Shown: positions 48,001-58,856 of the stretch, piece by piece
Layout: each line of letters opens with the position of its first letter
How positions within the stretch are numbered: position 1 is the stretch's first letter
DNA from: Pseudisothecium myosuroides
Taxonomy: Eukaryota > Streptophyta > Bryopsida > Hypnales > Lembophyllaceae
NCBI GenBank assembly: GCA_951799445.1
Contig: OX637295.1
Location: forward strand, 11,346,001 to 11,410,000
Direction: 5' to 3'
DNA length: 64,000 nucleotides
Notes under the pieces: model-generated
Database searches by the model: none
Told to the model about the DNA's origin: nothing
Seen by the model: the letters and a program-made list of their open reading frames with translations, nothing else
Position numbers and translations under genes: made by a program

Positions 48001-48805
48001 TTCCACATTATGAATTGTAAATTGCATCTGTACTATTAGATTCACGAATCTTATCACCAATATTTCTTCAAAAAATTGGAGAGAAAAATTCTAAAATTCC
48101 TTCCAAATTTGATTACAAGTAGAATATGTTATCATTCACTGAGTATAATTTGTTAGAATTGATTTCAAATGAGGCTCTCTTAACCCTTACTAGTTCATGC
48201 ATCCAAAAAGTGCATGCGCCTTGGTCAACCTCCATTGTAACTTTTAAAATAATTTCTTCTGGAATTCAATTTAAACAAAGAAAATGAAGCTTCAAAAGTT
48301 TCCTTTCTACTCACAATGGAATTGAAAGCTCCATAAATTAAAATCCATGTGTTCAAAGCTCCATGTGTTAAAATCCATGTGTTAAAAGCTTAAAATTGAA
48401 TGCTTCGTGTGTTAAAATCCAAAAACCACATTATGGTGTGTTTTTCATTTGTATATTTAAGTTTTAAAATGAATTATAAATTTAAACTATAAAATCATAA
48501 TTCTCACTGTATCGTTCACTGAGGTAAAAATTAAAGATTATTCTAATATATTTTCTAATTGATATAATTTTATTTCCTCTTTTAGCGTGAAAAAATTACA
48601 GTAATTTGATTTTTTTTCATCAAAATTATTGGAAAAAATAAAAATAAATAAAAAAATGGAGTTTTCCACTAGTAAAAAAATCAAATAATTGAACACCAAT
48701 TAAATAAAAGGATAGCTTTGGTTTGATTTAATAGTCTAATTTGACTTCAAATTAGTTGTTGTGGTTGTTTACAGTGTAAAAAATGAAATAACCAATTTAA
48801 ATTTT
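45061..48805. other. Gene-less AT-rich stretch with eroded TTAA-element traces
   Basis: Possible old element ends at about 45620-45642 (CTTGGGCATTTAGGGGTTA) and 46712-46733 (TAGGTCCTTCAGGGTTTAA). Between them are faint family landmarks (GTAGGATCTTTTACTTGACG, AAAATTTCAGAGAAAACATC). 47100-48800 shows nothing recognisable beyond short CCATGTGTTAAAA repeats at 48350-48410. Confidence 0.4.
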
Positions 48806-48878
48806 GAGCCCACCATTGGGATCAACTTCCTGTCGAGAGGAATTATCTTGAGGATCGTACAATTCGGCTGCAGCTCTG
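48806..48878 (+). pseudogene. RAB6/RABH-like GTPase exon remnant with a frameshift
   Basis: One frame gives PTIGINFLS and the next gives YLEDRTIRLQLW, which together match the switch I-interswitch segment of RAB6 GTPases ([23 protein letters not shown] by recall). The stretch between them is one nucleotide short, so the frame is broken. It ends in a good donor (CTCTG|GTATGT) splitting the Trp codon. No neighbouring RAB exons were identified, so this is a fragment or the only recognisable exon of a decayed gene. Confidence 0.7.
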
Positions 48879-48909
48879 GTATGTTAATAAATTTCAAATG
48901 ACTATTATA

Positions 48910-49136
48910 CACTACAAGAGAAAGGGGTGTTTTAAGTATAGTCCTAGAGATAAGATTTTAAGTAATGACCTTTTTAGGAGATTTTAAGTAAGAAATACAC
49001 GTCTTTCTAATAAATTTTACTAGAAAGACGCGTATTTCTTACTTAAAATCTCCTAAACTTAAAATCTCCTAAAAAGGTCATTACTTAAAATCTTATCTCT
49101 AGGACTATACTTAAAACACCCCTTTCTCTTGTAGTG
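48910..49136. mobile_element. CACTA-type MITE, almost perfect hairpin
   Basis: 227 bp; ends CACTACAAGAGAAAGGGGTG / CACCCCTTTCTCTTGTAGTG; ATA duplicated (48907-48909, 49137-49139). The two halves are nearly perfect inverted copies over ~100 bp. Confidence 0.9.
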
Positions 49137-49205
49137 ATAGTTGTTTCACTTATACGGATATTTTTTTCAAATGTTTATCGAATTCTTTGCTCTTGTGATT
49201 CAATT

Positions 49206-49368
49206 TCAGGCTAAAAAGATATGTCAAGGTCATAAAATGCGACCACAAATCCCCAAATCGTGGAATTAGTTGTGGGTGGTGTGTCAATGTTGTCTGTGAA
49301 GAAGTTTGGCTTTTTAATTTACATATTAGCAACTTCGTGGTATGCTGTGAGTTTTGCTTGGATTGATC
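49206..49368 (+). other. Possible exon remnant before the copia insertion
   Basis: After a TTTCAG there is an open frame of about 50 codons, ending TGA, with many Cys/Val (SCGWCVNVVCEEV). It could be part of the decayed gene whose RAB-like exon lies at 48.8 kb, but I cannot match it to any family. Confidence 0.2.
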
Positions 49369-49385
49369 GATCACGTCAATGTTTT

Positions 49386-49603
49386 TGTTGAGTATAATAA
49401 ACGAAACAAAAGCTCAAAACATATAAAACACCAAAGTATGCAAGAGAAAAAGAATACAACTAACATTGAAGAATGGAAGTATATACAAAAGGAGAGAGAC
49501 GATCAATAGTACTCTCTCCGTATTGGTTAGGAAATAGTATCAACTACTTTGTTGACTAAAATAACATGCATTATGGGGAGCGTTCACACTACGTTTCTTA
49601 ACA
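49386..49603 (-). repeat. Copia 3' LTR
   Basis: 218 bp, TG...CA ends, same as the 5' LTR base for base as far as I can read. The purine tract abuts its inner edge. Confidence 0.95.
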
Positions 49604-49682
49604 CTCCTCCTCGCTCGACATAATATGGATAAAATAATAAAATCATATTGGCTGGTCGATGAAGGCAATAAAATTATTTGAA

Positions 49683-49950
49683 TGCCGAACTGAGTCGCCA
49701 AGTCGTGGACTTGGTCGGCTGGTTTCATACGTCGGTGGTCAACCGACCGGTCCGCGGTTCGATTCTCGTCGGCCTAGTTGACTGGTTCGGGAAACTCGCG
49801 GCTTGGCATGCTAGTGAGGCAGGAATAACAGTCGACACGCTATCCCACCCCTGAGCTGTGATGTGACAAGATGCAGGACACCCCAAGATGGTTAACTAGT
49901 TCCAGCATTGAACCCCAAACCGTGGTTCTCACCACAACCCCACCTTTTTC
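49683..49950 (+). mobile_element. tRNA-derived SINE nested in the copia 3' region
   Basis: 268 bp, GC-richer than the element around it. A-box-like TCGCCAAGTCGTGG (49695-49708) and B-box GGTTCGATTCT (49756-49766) are the internal Pol III promoter of a tRNA-like head; stems do not form a sound tRNA. It ends CCACCTTTTTC. It is flanked by an 8-bp direct repeat TATTTGAA (49675-49682 and 49951-49958). Orientation is opposite to the copia element. Confidence 0.65.
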
Positions 49951-50157
49951 TATTTGAAAATTCCCGTAATCTTAAAAGTTTACGGTTGTTGCCTCATTAA
50001 AACCTTATCTGGGAAAATCTTGGTTATATTCAAGGATAAAACCGCAGATGAAGGAAAAAGAGTACAACTCCTTTATCAATTCAATCTCATAGTAAAACCG
50101 AGTGGAAAAAATCTATGGAAGGATATCAAAAGGATCAATAAATTTCATAATGAAAAT

Positions 50158-50946
50158 CTATTGAATTTCTTGTTCCAAAATACTAAGTCGCCGCATTCCA
50201 ATGCCATGGACAAGTTGACGATGAGTAGATGATGGAAGAGCCTTGGTAAAAAGATCAGCAAGATTATCTGCTGATGCAATTTTCTTAATGTCAAGTACCT
50301 TGTCTGTAATCAAATCATTCGTATAGGTGAAATATTTTGGATCAATATGTTTTGTGCGATCACCTTTTATAAAACCTGCTTGCATTTGAGTAACACAAGC
50401 ACTATTGTCTTCGTATAGAACAGTTGGAGAGTTATCATAAAATAATCCACAGTTGGTTCGAATGAACTTGTCAATCGATCTTAACCAGATGCACTCTCGA
50501 GATGCTTCATGTAAAGCAATAATTTCTGCATGATTAGATGATGTTGCAGTGATAGTTTGCTTTACTGATTTCCAAGATATTGCAGCTCCATGTCGTAAGA
50601 AAACATAATCTGTCTGAGATTTGGATGTTGCAGGATCTGATCTATATCCAGCATCAGCATATCCAACCAATGTTGGATCTAGGGATCGAGTATAGTGTAG
50701 TCCCAAATCTTCAGTTCCTTTCAAATAACGGAAAAGATGTTTGATGCCATTCCAATGTCGAAGTGTAGGACGAGCGCTATGCCTTGCAAAAACACTAACT
50801 GCAAATGCAATATTAGGCCTTGTAGATGTAGCTAAATATAAAAGTGCTCCGACTGCAGCGAGGTATGGGTAGTTTTCACCCAATGTTTCCTCCTCCTCCT
50901 CGCAAGGACGGTAAGGATCTTCATCCTTAGAACTCCGACCTACCAT
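50158..50946 (-). pseudogene. Copia RNase H / C-terminal pol segment
   Basis: 262 codons from the ATG after the second stop. YLAAVGALLYLATSTRPNIA is the conserved RT-RNase H linker, then GYADAGY...ATSSNHAEIIAL is the RNase H core with acidic residues. It ends with the typical C-terminal KHIDPKYFTYTNDLI and LADLFTKALP motifs. It is in the same frame as the upstream pol segment, separated only by TAA (50953-50955), which falls where family members usually have a sense codon before PM. Translation alone could not reach it. Confidence 0.9.
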
Positions 50947-50952
50947 AGGTGA

Positions 50953-53499
50953 TTATAGAGGATATGCATCGAGCATGTTGAATCTTTTTAGGATCCGGTT
51001 GATGTATGTCGTTTGAGAAAGAAAAATGCTACCATCTTTCAACTGATGAACTTGTAAACCAATACAAAAAGTAGTTTTTCCAAGTACCTTCATTTCAAAC
51101 TCACGAACAAGAAGCTGAGTAGCTGCAATACATGCAGATTTGGTACCTATAAGGTTCAAATCATCAACATAAACAGCAATGATGACGAAATCATCTTTGT
51201 CTCGTCTAATAAAGAGACATGGAAGCAATGCATCATTAATAAAATGATTCTCAATAAGAAATTGTCGTAGGCGTTGATACCACATGCGTCCAGATTGTTT
51301 GAGACCATATAGTGCACGTTGTAATTTAACGCCACGATATTTTCCTGGAATAGTTGGACTTGAATTTGTAGATTCAAGGCCAGGCGGGACTCTCATATAT
51401 ATATTAGTATGAAGTGAGCCATATAGATAAGCAGTAACAACATCCATAAGTGTCATCTCAAGGATGGTGTGTACTGCCATTCCAAGAAGATATCGAAAAG
51501 TGATAGTATCCATAACTGGCGAATATGTGATATCATAATCAATGCCAAACTTCTGTGTAAATCCTTGAGCAACAAGACGAACCTTATAGCGAATAATCTG
51601 GCCTTTGTCATTTCGTTTGCGTACAAAAACTAGTTTGTATCCAAGAGGTTGTGAATTGAGATTATTCACGATAGGTCCAAAAACTTGTCTCTTGCGCAAA
51701 GAATCATTCTCCTCCTCAATAGCAGCTTTCCACTTGAGCCAGTCAGAGCGATTCATCGCATCTTCAACACTACGCGGTTCGGGATCATCTTTCTCGCAAG
51801 AAAGATTTTCTACAACCATAGAAATGAATGGTTCATCTATATCAATATTTGCTCTGTCCCATATGTGACCAGTACCGCAGTACATCACAGATAATTCTGT
51901 GTTCACCTTAGACATTTCTTCTTTAGAAGTAGATGGATGAATAAAATCGGCAATGGTTGCTGTAGGTAGAGAAGGATTAGCAACATCAAAGATTGCCTTG
52001 CGTTTACGTGGTTGCTTGTCGGGTCCACGAGTCCGTTTGGCCATAGGTTGAAGAGTAGGAATAGTTGTTGTTTCTGGTACAAAAACTCGTGCAGGAAGAT
52101 TTCGAGCTTCATTCAATGTAGTTTTAGTGATTCTTGGTGCGTCATTAAATCCATCAGGTGTCTGATCTACAATCTTTTGCAAATACAAAATCTTTGCAAC
52201 TTCGTTTTCGGTCAAAGATGTTCGTGGATCAGGATTTGAAGTAAATGATTGAAGTGCTTGAAAAGTAAGACTAGTAGGAGTTTGTTGAATAGAAGTTGCT
52301 CCTTTCAAAATTGGAAATATATCTTCCTCAAAACGACAGTTGGCAAAACGCGCTCGAAGTAATGTACCAGTAGAAGGGTTAATATAACGAATAATGCTAG
52401 GAGAGTCAAATCCAACATAGATGCCTTCTTGGCGATGAGCGCCAATAGTATGACGTTGTGGTTCTGCAATTGGAACCCAAACACGGCATCCAAATACTCG
52501 CAAATGAGATATATTAGGAGCTCGCCCTGAAAGAAGTTCTTGAGAAGAAACAATTTCCACAGATGAAGGACGAAGTCGAATTAAAGTTGCAGCATGTAGA
52601 ACTGCATGTCCCCACATGTATGCGGGCAAATTTGCATGTAAAAGCAAAGGCCTCGTAATAAGTTGAATTTGCTTGATGAAAGACTCTGCCAATCCATTTT
52701 GAGCATGTTCATACGGAACTGAATATGTCAGATCAATCCCAATGGCAGTACAATAATCTTCAAAAGATTTGGATCGGAATTCTTGGGCATTATCCATCCA
52801 AAGCGTTTTGATTGGGTAATCAGGAAAATGAGCCTTGAAGCGGATAAGCATGGAAAGTAAATTGGCAAAAGCCAAATTTCTGATTGATAGTAAGGAGAAA
52901 TGAGATTGTCTGCCTGATGCATCAACCAAAACTAAAAAATATCGAAATGGTCCAGACATAGGTGTTATAGGACCGCAAATGTCACCATGCAGTCTCGAAA
53001 GCATAGGTGGTAATTCACTGGGCAGCTTCCATATAGATGGTCTGGTAATCAGTTTGCCTTGAACACAAGCTTGACATAATGTCATTGAATTGACATTAGC
53101 TGGCTGCAAATTATGACCAAGAACACATGGAAGAATTTTCCGAAATAAAGTGGAGCCTGGATGACCCAGTCTTTCATGCCACAGTGAAATTTTATTATCT
53201 TTAGAAGATAAAGCAAAACTAGATACAATTGGTGGTCGGATTGGGATCCGATACAAGCCACTTGCCGCAGCAAAGGCTGTTTCCACTACTTTATTGTTTT
53301 GTACAAAAACCAGAGCCTCTCGCCTATCTAAAGTTTTGGTCGAGAGATGAAAACCATTGGTGCGGATATCTCGATAGCTGATCAGGCTTCGAGGCGCAGA
53401 GGGAGAAAACATAGCACGCATGCATGTTATGGTGGTGCCCTCAGGCAAAATCACCTTTGCAGGTCCCTCTTGGAAACGAAACACATTCGATCCAGCCAT
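50953..53499 (-). pseudogene. Copia integrase and reverse transcriptase segment
   Basis: 848 codons. Integrase zinc finger His108/His113/Cys142/Cys145; catalytic Asp173, Asp236, Glu272 (D-D-35-E, exact spacing). RT core with YVDD at 777-780 and LYGLKQSGRMWYQRL upstream. All catalytic residues checked are present. The segment begins 7 codons after the TGA that ends the gag-protease frame and is in the same phase, so the two were one reading frame. Its N-terminus is the end of the protease region. Confidence 0.93.
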
Positions 53500-53520
53500 A
53501 GTTATTAAATTTTTGGTTTG

Positions 53521-54666
53521 TCAAGTTGAAAGATTATCAACATTAAAAAATTGTTTATTCTGCAAAATAGTGTGTGTAGTTGCAGAGTCAAGGAGCGCAT
53601 CACAAGACTCACCAGTGGAGGTATCCTCAGCAACATGTGTTTCAATGTCTTCAGCTCCAAATGGGTCCATAGACGCATCCATGGTATGAGTTTCACGACC
53701 CTGAGCTCGAAGTTTCTTGTTTTCTTGAAACATCTTGACAAAATAGTCTGATGTACGGCAAACATTTGCCAAATGGCCAACTCTACCACATTTGTGGCAA
53801 GTACGCGTCTCTGACTGACGCTTACCATGGTTGTGAGAAGAAGAATTGGTATTCTTCTTGTGCGCATGACTATGACTACCGGACTGTTTATAACGATGTT
53901 TCTTAAATTTTTGTGTCTTAGGTTTGAAATGAGAAACCTTGACAGCATGAGACTCAGGAACTGTAGTCCCAATAGGGCGGGCCTCTGCATTGCGCAAAAG
54001 AATCTCGTTTTGCTTTTCAGCAAGAAGTATCATAGACATGAGATCTGAGTGATTCTCAAATTTCATGTTTCGATACTGCTGGGCAAGTACAGCAGAAACT
54101 GGTGGAAATGTTGAGAGGGTTTTCTCAATCATTTCCTGTTCGGTAATGGCTTGACCACATAATCGTAATTGTGATATGATGCGATAAAGCTCATTATTAA
54201 AAGCAACAAGTGTTGGAAAATCCAATACTCGTAAATGTGTCCAGTCGTGGAGAGCGGTAGGAAGGAACATCGTTTTCTGATGGTCAAAACGAGCTTTGAG
54301 CTTTTGCCAAAGCTCATCTGGTTTTTCTATCTCTAAGTATTGATGTTGTAAGGAAGGAACAACATGGCGACGCAGCAAAAGTAAAGCTTTCCACAAAATG
54401 GAAGCAGAAACAGTAGCAGTAGGAATAGTAGGACCTGTGGCAGCAGGATCAGTGGCACTTACAGTGGGAATAGTGTCAAAAGCAATAGCGTCTGATAATC
54501 CATCAGCAAATATATGTGCTTTGACAGTCCTCGCCCATAATAAATAATTGCTGCCGTCAGCTGCCAATGGTGTAAAAAGAAGAGGCTGAAACCTTGGTGG
54601 CTCAATAATAGTAGCAGCCACCGGAATAGTCGTAGATGTAGCAACAGAAGAAGTTGAAGTAGTCAT
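53521..54666 (-). CDS. Copia Gag and start of protease
   Basis: 381 codons. Gag core of the UBN2/retrotransposon type (WQKLKARFDHQKTMFLPTAL region, ~120-140) and zinc knuckle CHKCGRVGHLANVC (290-303, CX2CX4HX4C). The protease active-site motif LLDSATTHT follows (DSA at ~360). The frame then ends at TGA 53521-53523, inside the protease domain rather than at a gag-pol border, so the stop looks like a mutation, not a programmed junction. The start ATG is preceded by a ~770-nt leader. Confidence 0.93.
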   Translation of the reverse strand: MTTSTSSVATSTTIPVAATIIEPPRFQPLLFTPLAADGSNYLLWARTVKAHIFADGLSDAIAFDTIPTVSATDPAATGPTIPTATVSASILWKALLLLRRHVVPSLQHQYLEIEKPDELWQKLKARFDHQKTMFLPTALHDWTHLRVLDFPTLVAFNNELYRIISQLRLCGQAITEQEMIEKTLSTFPPVSAVLAQQYRNMKFENHSDLMSMILLAEKQNEILLRNAEARPIGTTVPESHAVKVSHFKPKTQKFKKHRYKQSGSHSHAHKKNTNSSSHNHGKRQSETRTCHKCGRVGHLANVCRTSDYFVKMFQENKKLRAQGRETHTMDASMDPFGAEDIETHVAEDTSTGESCDALLDSATTHTILQNKQFFNVDNLST

Positions 54667-54689
54667 GTTGTAAAATGAAAATGGCTTTG

Positions 54690-55250
54690 CGGAGAAATTA
54701 GGGTTTAAAAAGGAAATTAGGGTTTGAATAGAAAGATAAAGATAAAGATGAAATTGAGGATAAAGATAAAGATTTTAAAATAAAATAAAAGATATAGATA
54801 AAATAAAGTAAAGTTAAAATTAAAGTTAAAAATAAAAGTAAAAATAAAAGTAAAAGTTAAAAGTATAAATAAAAGTAAAAGTAAAAGTATACGTAAAGAT
54901 AAAGATGAAAGTTAAGATAAAGATAAAGAGAAGGTAATTATAAAGATAAAGAAAATATGATTATAAAGAAATAATTGAAGATAAGGAAAAAGAAAAATAT
55001 AAAATTTTAATTTGAACTTTAAATTTAAATTAAAATTAAAACGAAAACTAAAAAGAAAATGAAAAATAGTTGGGGTTTGGAAGGAAGCAAGAGATGGAAG
55101 GCGAAGCGGTTGGTGGAAGTGGTGTACGAAAGGTGAGGAAAGGAGGCGAAGAGGAGCAAGGGAAGAAAGTGGAGAAAAAAAAAAAAAAATTGAAAACCAA
55201 ACTTGGAAGAAGGCGAAGGGAGAAGGGTGCAACAGAAGGGTTGCACAGTT
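54690..55250. repeat. Purine-rich low-complexity leader of the copia element
   Basis: On the plus strand, imperfect GATAAAGATAAAG / AAAGTAAAAGTAAAA runs. Open frames here come from this composition only. Confidence 0.8.
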
Positions 55251-55440
55251 GGAAACAACGGCACCTGGGAAGCGTGGAAGGGTGGACTTGTAGGCCGAGG
55301 TTCTGGAGGAGGGGAAGCTTGGCGAAAGCGGAGCGCCTGGGAGCAGCGGCGTTAAGAGCTGCACAGTACGGCGGGGAGCGACAGGAGAGCAGTACAGGTT
55401 GGGAACGCGTGGCCGGGGGAGGCTGGTGCGGGTGATAACG

Positions 55441-55658
55441 TGTTGAGTATAATAAACGAAACAAAAGCTCAAAACATATAAAACACCAAAGTATGCAAGA
55501 GAAAAAGAATACAACTAACATTGAAGAATGGAAGTATATACAAAAGGAGAGAGACGATCAATAGTACTCTCTCCGTATTGGTTAGGAAATAGTATCAACT
55601 ACTTTGTTGACTAAAATAACATGCATTATGGGGAGCGTTCACACTACGTTTCTTAACA
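55441..55658 (-). repeat. Copia 5' LTR
   Basis: 218 bp; matches 49386-49603. Drives minus-strand transcription toward gag. No unmistakable TATA box seen. Confidence 0.95.
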
Positions 55659-55663
55659 GTTTT

Positions 55664-56349
55664 GTTCAATTCCTGAATCGTAACATAATGAGCTTGTTCT
55701 ATTAGAGCACCCATGGTACCATTCATCTGTTACTACACACACCAATAGGATATGATTTTGGTATTGGTCAGTTGATGTGAACTTTGTTAAGAGTGAATTT
55801 TCATTATTAGGTGCTTTTGTGCGTTCCGTGTTGCTGTGTGGTGAAGTCTTTAGTGTTATTTTCTGAGCTGTACGTAATGAAATAACTATAGGCTGCGGAA
55901 GAGCGCGCAATGTGATTTACGACCAAGTTTTCGGCAATTGCATTTTTTTTCTTTCCTAGCAGCATCGTGGTGTTATTCGAGCTTTCCTTGGTCGAAAGAT
56001 GTGTTCAAATCCTGAATCGTGTTATTTAAGAAGTTTCCTAGGTTGTCCTGTTTGTGAGCCCCTCTTACTGTTTATCTGGCAACCTATGAAAACCCCCTCA
56101 TTTTCCTTCCTGAACTTGAGCTTGAGGCTGTAACTTCTGGCGCTTCAAAGCTGCATGTGACTCTTAGGGCAGTGCGAAATTCAGTTCGGACAGTTTCCAA
56201 ATCATTCCAAATATGTTTTTCATTAAATTTGGAGCAAACATTTTCTTCCATTTAAGTCTTTTATAATTGCAACATTGGCATGGCATCGTTTTCTTGCGGA
56301 ATGCTGCAGAGTGACCCGGGAGGGTGACTCTCCTCATGATCACTTTGCT
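55664..56349. other. Continuation of the locus split by the copia element
   Basis: Base composition is more balanced than the repeats, like a UTR or decayed gene. No frame recognised. Together with 49137-49380 it forms the pre-insertion locus. Confidence 0.35.
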
Positions 56350-57252
56350 ATTTACCTTGATACGTTACGTTATTGTTATGTTATAAATCACCAACAAATC
56401 AATTGATACCTGACAAAACTCAACTAATGATGAAGATCTCAATTTTGAACAAATTTCCTAGCTCCAATAGTTGTTGGCGATGCATCATTATTGAAGAAAG
56501 ACCTCGTAATATAATTTTCTTATCCATATTGTGTCTTTCATTTTTTGCAATATTCAAAAATCTACTCTCTCTTTATCAATGCATGTTTCAATTGGAGTGT
56601 ACAATTTGATCTATAAACACATGAATATAAATGGTAAAGAATGTTAAAAGTCAATTCTGTATTTATCTTACAATATCTATATTATATCAACATTTGGCCT
56701 TTGAGGCGATTATTGACTCAAAGAATTGCGTAGTGTATTGTAACAATTTTTTGATGAACATCAAAAATGATGCTAGTGATGCTAAGCATTCTAGTTTTAT
56801 ATAAATAGAATAAGAAACCCACAAACCTCCCACCTTTGAAAAATCACATGGCTTCTAACTTTGTGTATACTTGAAGTTTTGCAATAGTAATATTTATTAA
56901 AATCTTATTTGAGTAGAAAAATCATTCAAAAATTGAATGCTTAGAAATCAATAATAATATCAATAAGCATCACATTTTCAAGTCATTTGTAGAGCGTATT
57001 GCACATCAATTAATTTGTGCTCATTATTGAAGGGAAATTCTTGGCAATGTTGTATATGATTGTATATTGTAATTGTGAAACAAAATTGATGATTTTTTTG
57101 TGTATATTGTGATAGTTTGTGAAAAGGTTATATATGCCCATGAGAAAATTGAGGAAGTGAGCATATTAAAGGAATGTAAACAATTGGGTTGTAGAGTTTG
57201 AGAAAAGGCCAAAGAGATAGGTAAAGAAGGAGTGAAGTGGTTATCGTAATGT

Positions 57253-58199
57253 TTAACTCCTAAAGGACTAGCTTGCTATTTTTAGCAACATAGCAATTTT
57301 GGGCAGGTACGTGTGACTAGAGATTTTCAGACTAGAGATTTTCATATTTCAAGCTGAAATTTTAATAGAAGGTGGGGACGAGGAATATCTTTCATGTGCA
57401 CTAAAATTCATGGCATTTCGAACTATGAGTCAAAAGTTATGGCCTAATATGTTATTTTTTTCACAAGGCGGGCAGTCTGGGCAGATCTGAAAAAATCACT
57501 TTTTTTAAAAATAAAAATTTGAAATTGATTTTCTAAATTTATATATATGTGGAAAACTTTGAATCATTCCATTTCAACCAATGAATAAAAAATTATGAGG
57601 AATTTCAGTTTGTGGGCAGTTATGGATTTTTTACTCTAAAATAAACTTTGAAGTTGTTTATTTCACTCAATTTTCAATATTTTTTGAAAAAAATAAAATT
57701 ACAGGATATAGATTGTTTATAACAACATTACAACCATTGGATTGAAAATTTTCAATTCCATAATTAAATTCTTAACAATTTAGTGTTTTGAATCATTCTC
57801 TACTTTTTTCTACTTACTATTTTTTTCCTATATGTTGTACAATTCCAAATGATTTGAAATTTTTTAAGCATGTAGCCAACTTGTTTAGAAATAATAATTC
57901 AAAGAAGCACCACCATTTTGGACATTTTTTCATACAAATGTGACCTTGTGAAGTGCAGCTGCCCTGTTTTTTGCAGGGACAAAAAAAGGATCTTTTCCAA
58001 TTCAAATGCTAATATCTTCCAATCTGCACGGTGGAAAATTCTGAAAACTCTTCTAACATCTTCTAAAACTAGAATACTATAAGATCCTAAGGTTATATGT
58101 GTCTAAAAAAGTTTTTTTCTAAAATTTGGTACTTGTACTAGAAATGGCAGTTTTGGAGTGTTTTTGGTGAAAACATAGTCAAGGAACTTTAGGAGTTAA
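57253..58199 (+). mobile_element. TTAA element copy N
   Basis: TTAA 57253-57256 and 58196-58199; ends CTCCTAAAGGACTAGC / GGAACTTTAGGAG. The paralogous site in copy 1 (10978-10981) is a single TTGA between the same flanks (GTAATGT / TTAAC.ATGTCATTAATA). Confidence 0.9.
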
Positions 58200-58856
58200 T
58201 TAACTATGTCATTAATATTGCTCAATATGCGGTTAAAATTTTACTAAGAATATCCTAGGCAATATTAAGTTTGTATGTGGTACCATTACTTATGTAAGGT
58301 TATGACATATTACAAAATCATCATACATTAATTTAATTTTCTTCTAGTGTTGTATTATCTTGATTTCAATAATAAACTTTCATGTAACAAAAAATAAGGA
58401 TTGATCAATATTACATCAAACAGGATTTTATTTTTTATTTTTTAATTATATATATATTTAGATAAAATTATTTTGAACTATTATGCAATGTTGCTGTAAG
58501 GATTATTTTACATTAGGAAGACTTGAAAATAAATTTGAATTTATAAATCATTATAAATAATAAGGCAATATAACCAAATATATAAGTACGTATTTTAGAA
58601 AGCTATTTGGATCATATATCAAATCTTTAAATGAAAAATTAACATCAATCTATCATTAATTAAGTAAATAATAAATACAAATTATTTATTTGAACATAAG
58701 TCACATATCACAAAAATATCAAACGGATTTTAAATTATTTTCTAGTTTAAAATAATAATTTAAAATATAAAATTATAGTTTTCTCTAATAAAATTCCTTG
58801 AAAAAGAAAAAAAATGTAATTTAAATTTTTTTATTAATAATTTCTAGGCCTAACTC

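Larger units (their letters stand above)
49386..55658 (-). mobile_element. Full-length Ty1/copia retrotransposon, recent insertion
   Basis: 6273 bp. Two 218-bp LTRs (49386-49603, 55441-55658) start TGTT and end AACA and look identical by eye. The 5-bp duplication GTTTT lies at 49381-49385 and 55659-55663. Order on the minus strand: 5' LTR, ~770-bp leader, gag, protease, integrase, RT, RNase H, 3' region with a SINE insertion, purine tract (GCGAGGAGGAG), 3' LTR. Integrase-before-RT order defines copia. Just after the 5' LTR is CGTTATCACCCGC, not the usual TGGTATCAGAGC primer site. Two in-frame stops break the single ~1503-codon frame, so this copy cannot make a full polyprotein unless they are read through. 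Confidence 0.95.

Noticed and set aside
48806..48878. Intact RAB GTPase gene
   Set aside because: A one-base deletion breaks the frame and no other RAB exon could be recognised nearby.
49683..49775. Functional tRNA gene
   Set aside because: A and B boxes are present, but the acceptor, anticodon and T stems do not pair properly; better explained as a SINE head.
53521..53523. Programmed gag-pol stop-codon read-through site
   Set aside because: The stop lies inside the protease domain after its active-site motif, not at a gag-pol boundary, and a second stop occurs in pol.
54912..55514. 200-codon and overlapping minus-strand frames in the copia leader
   Set aside because: Low-complexity pyrimidine-rich sequence running into the LTR; no domain, and gag starts downstream.
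57817..58005. Identical 62-codon frames here and at 62928-63116, tempting as a conserved small protein
   Set aside because: They are the same stretch of sister elements N and P; copy F lacks the frame intact, so identity reflects recency, not coding.
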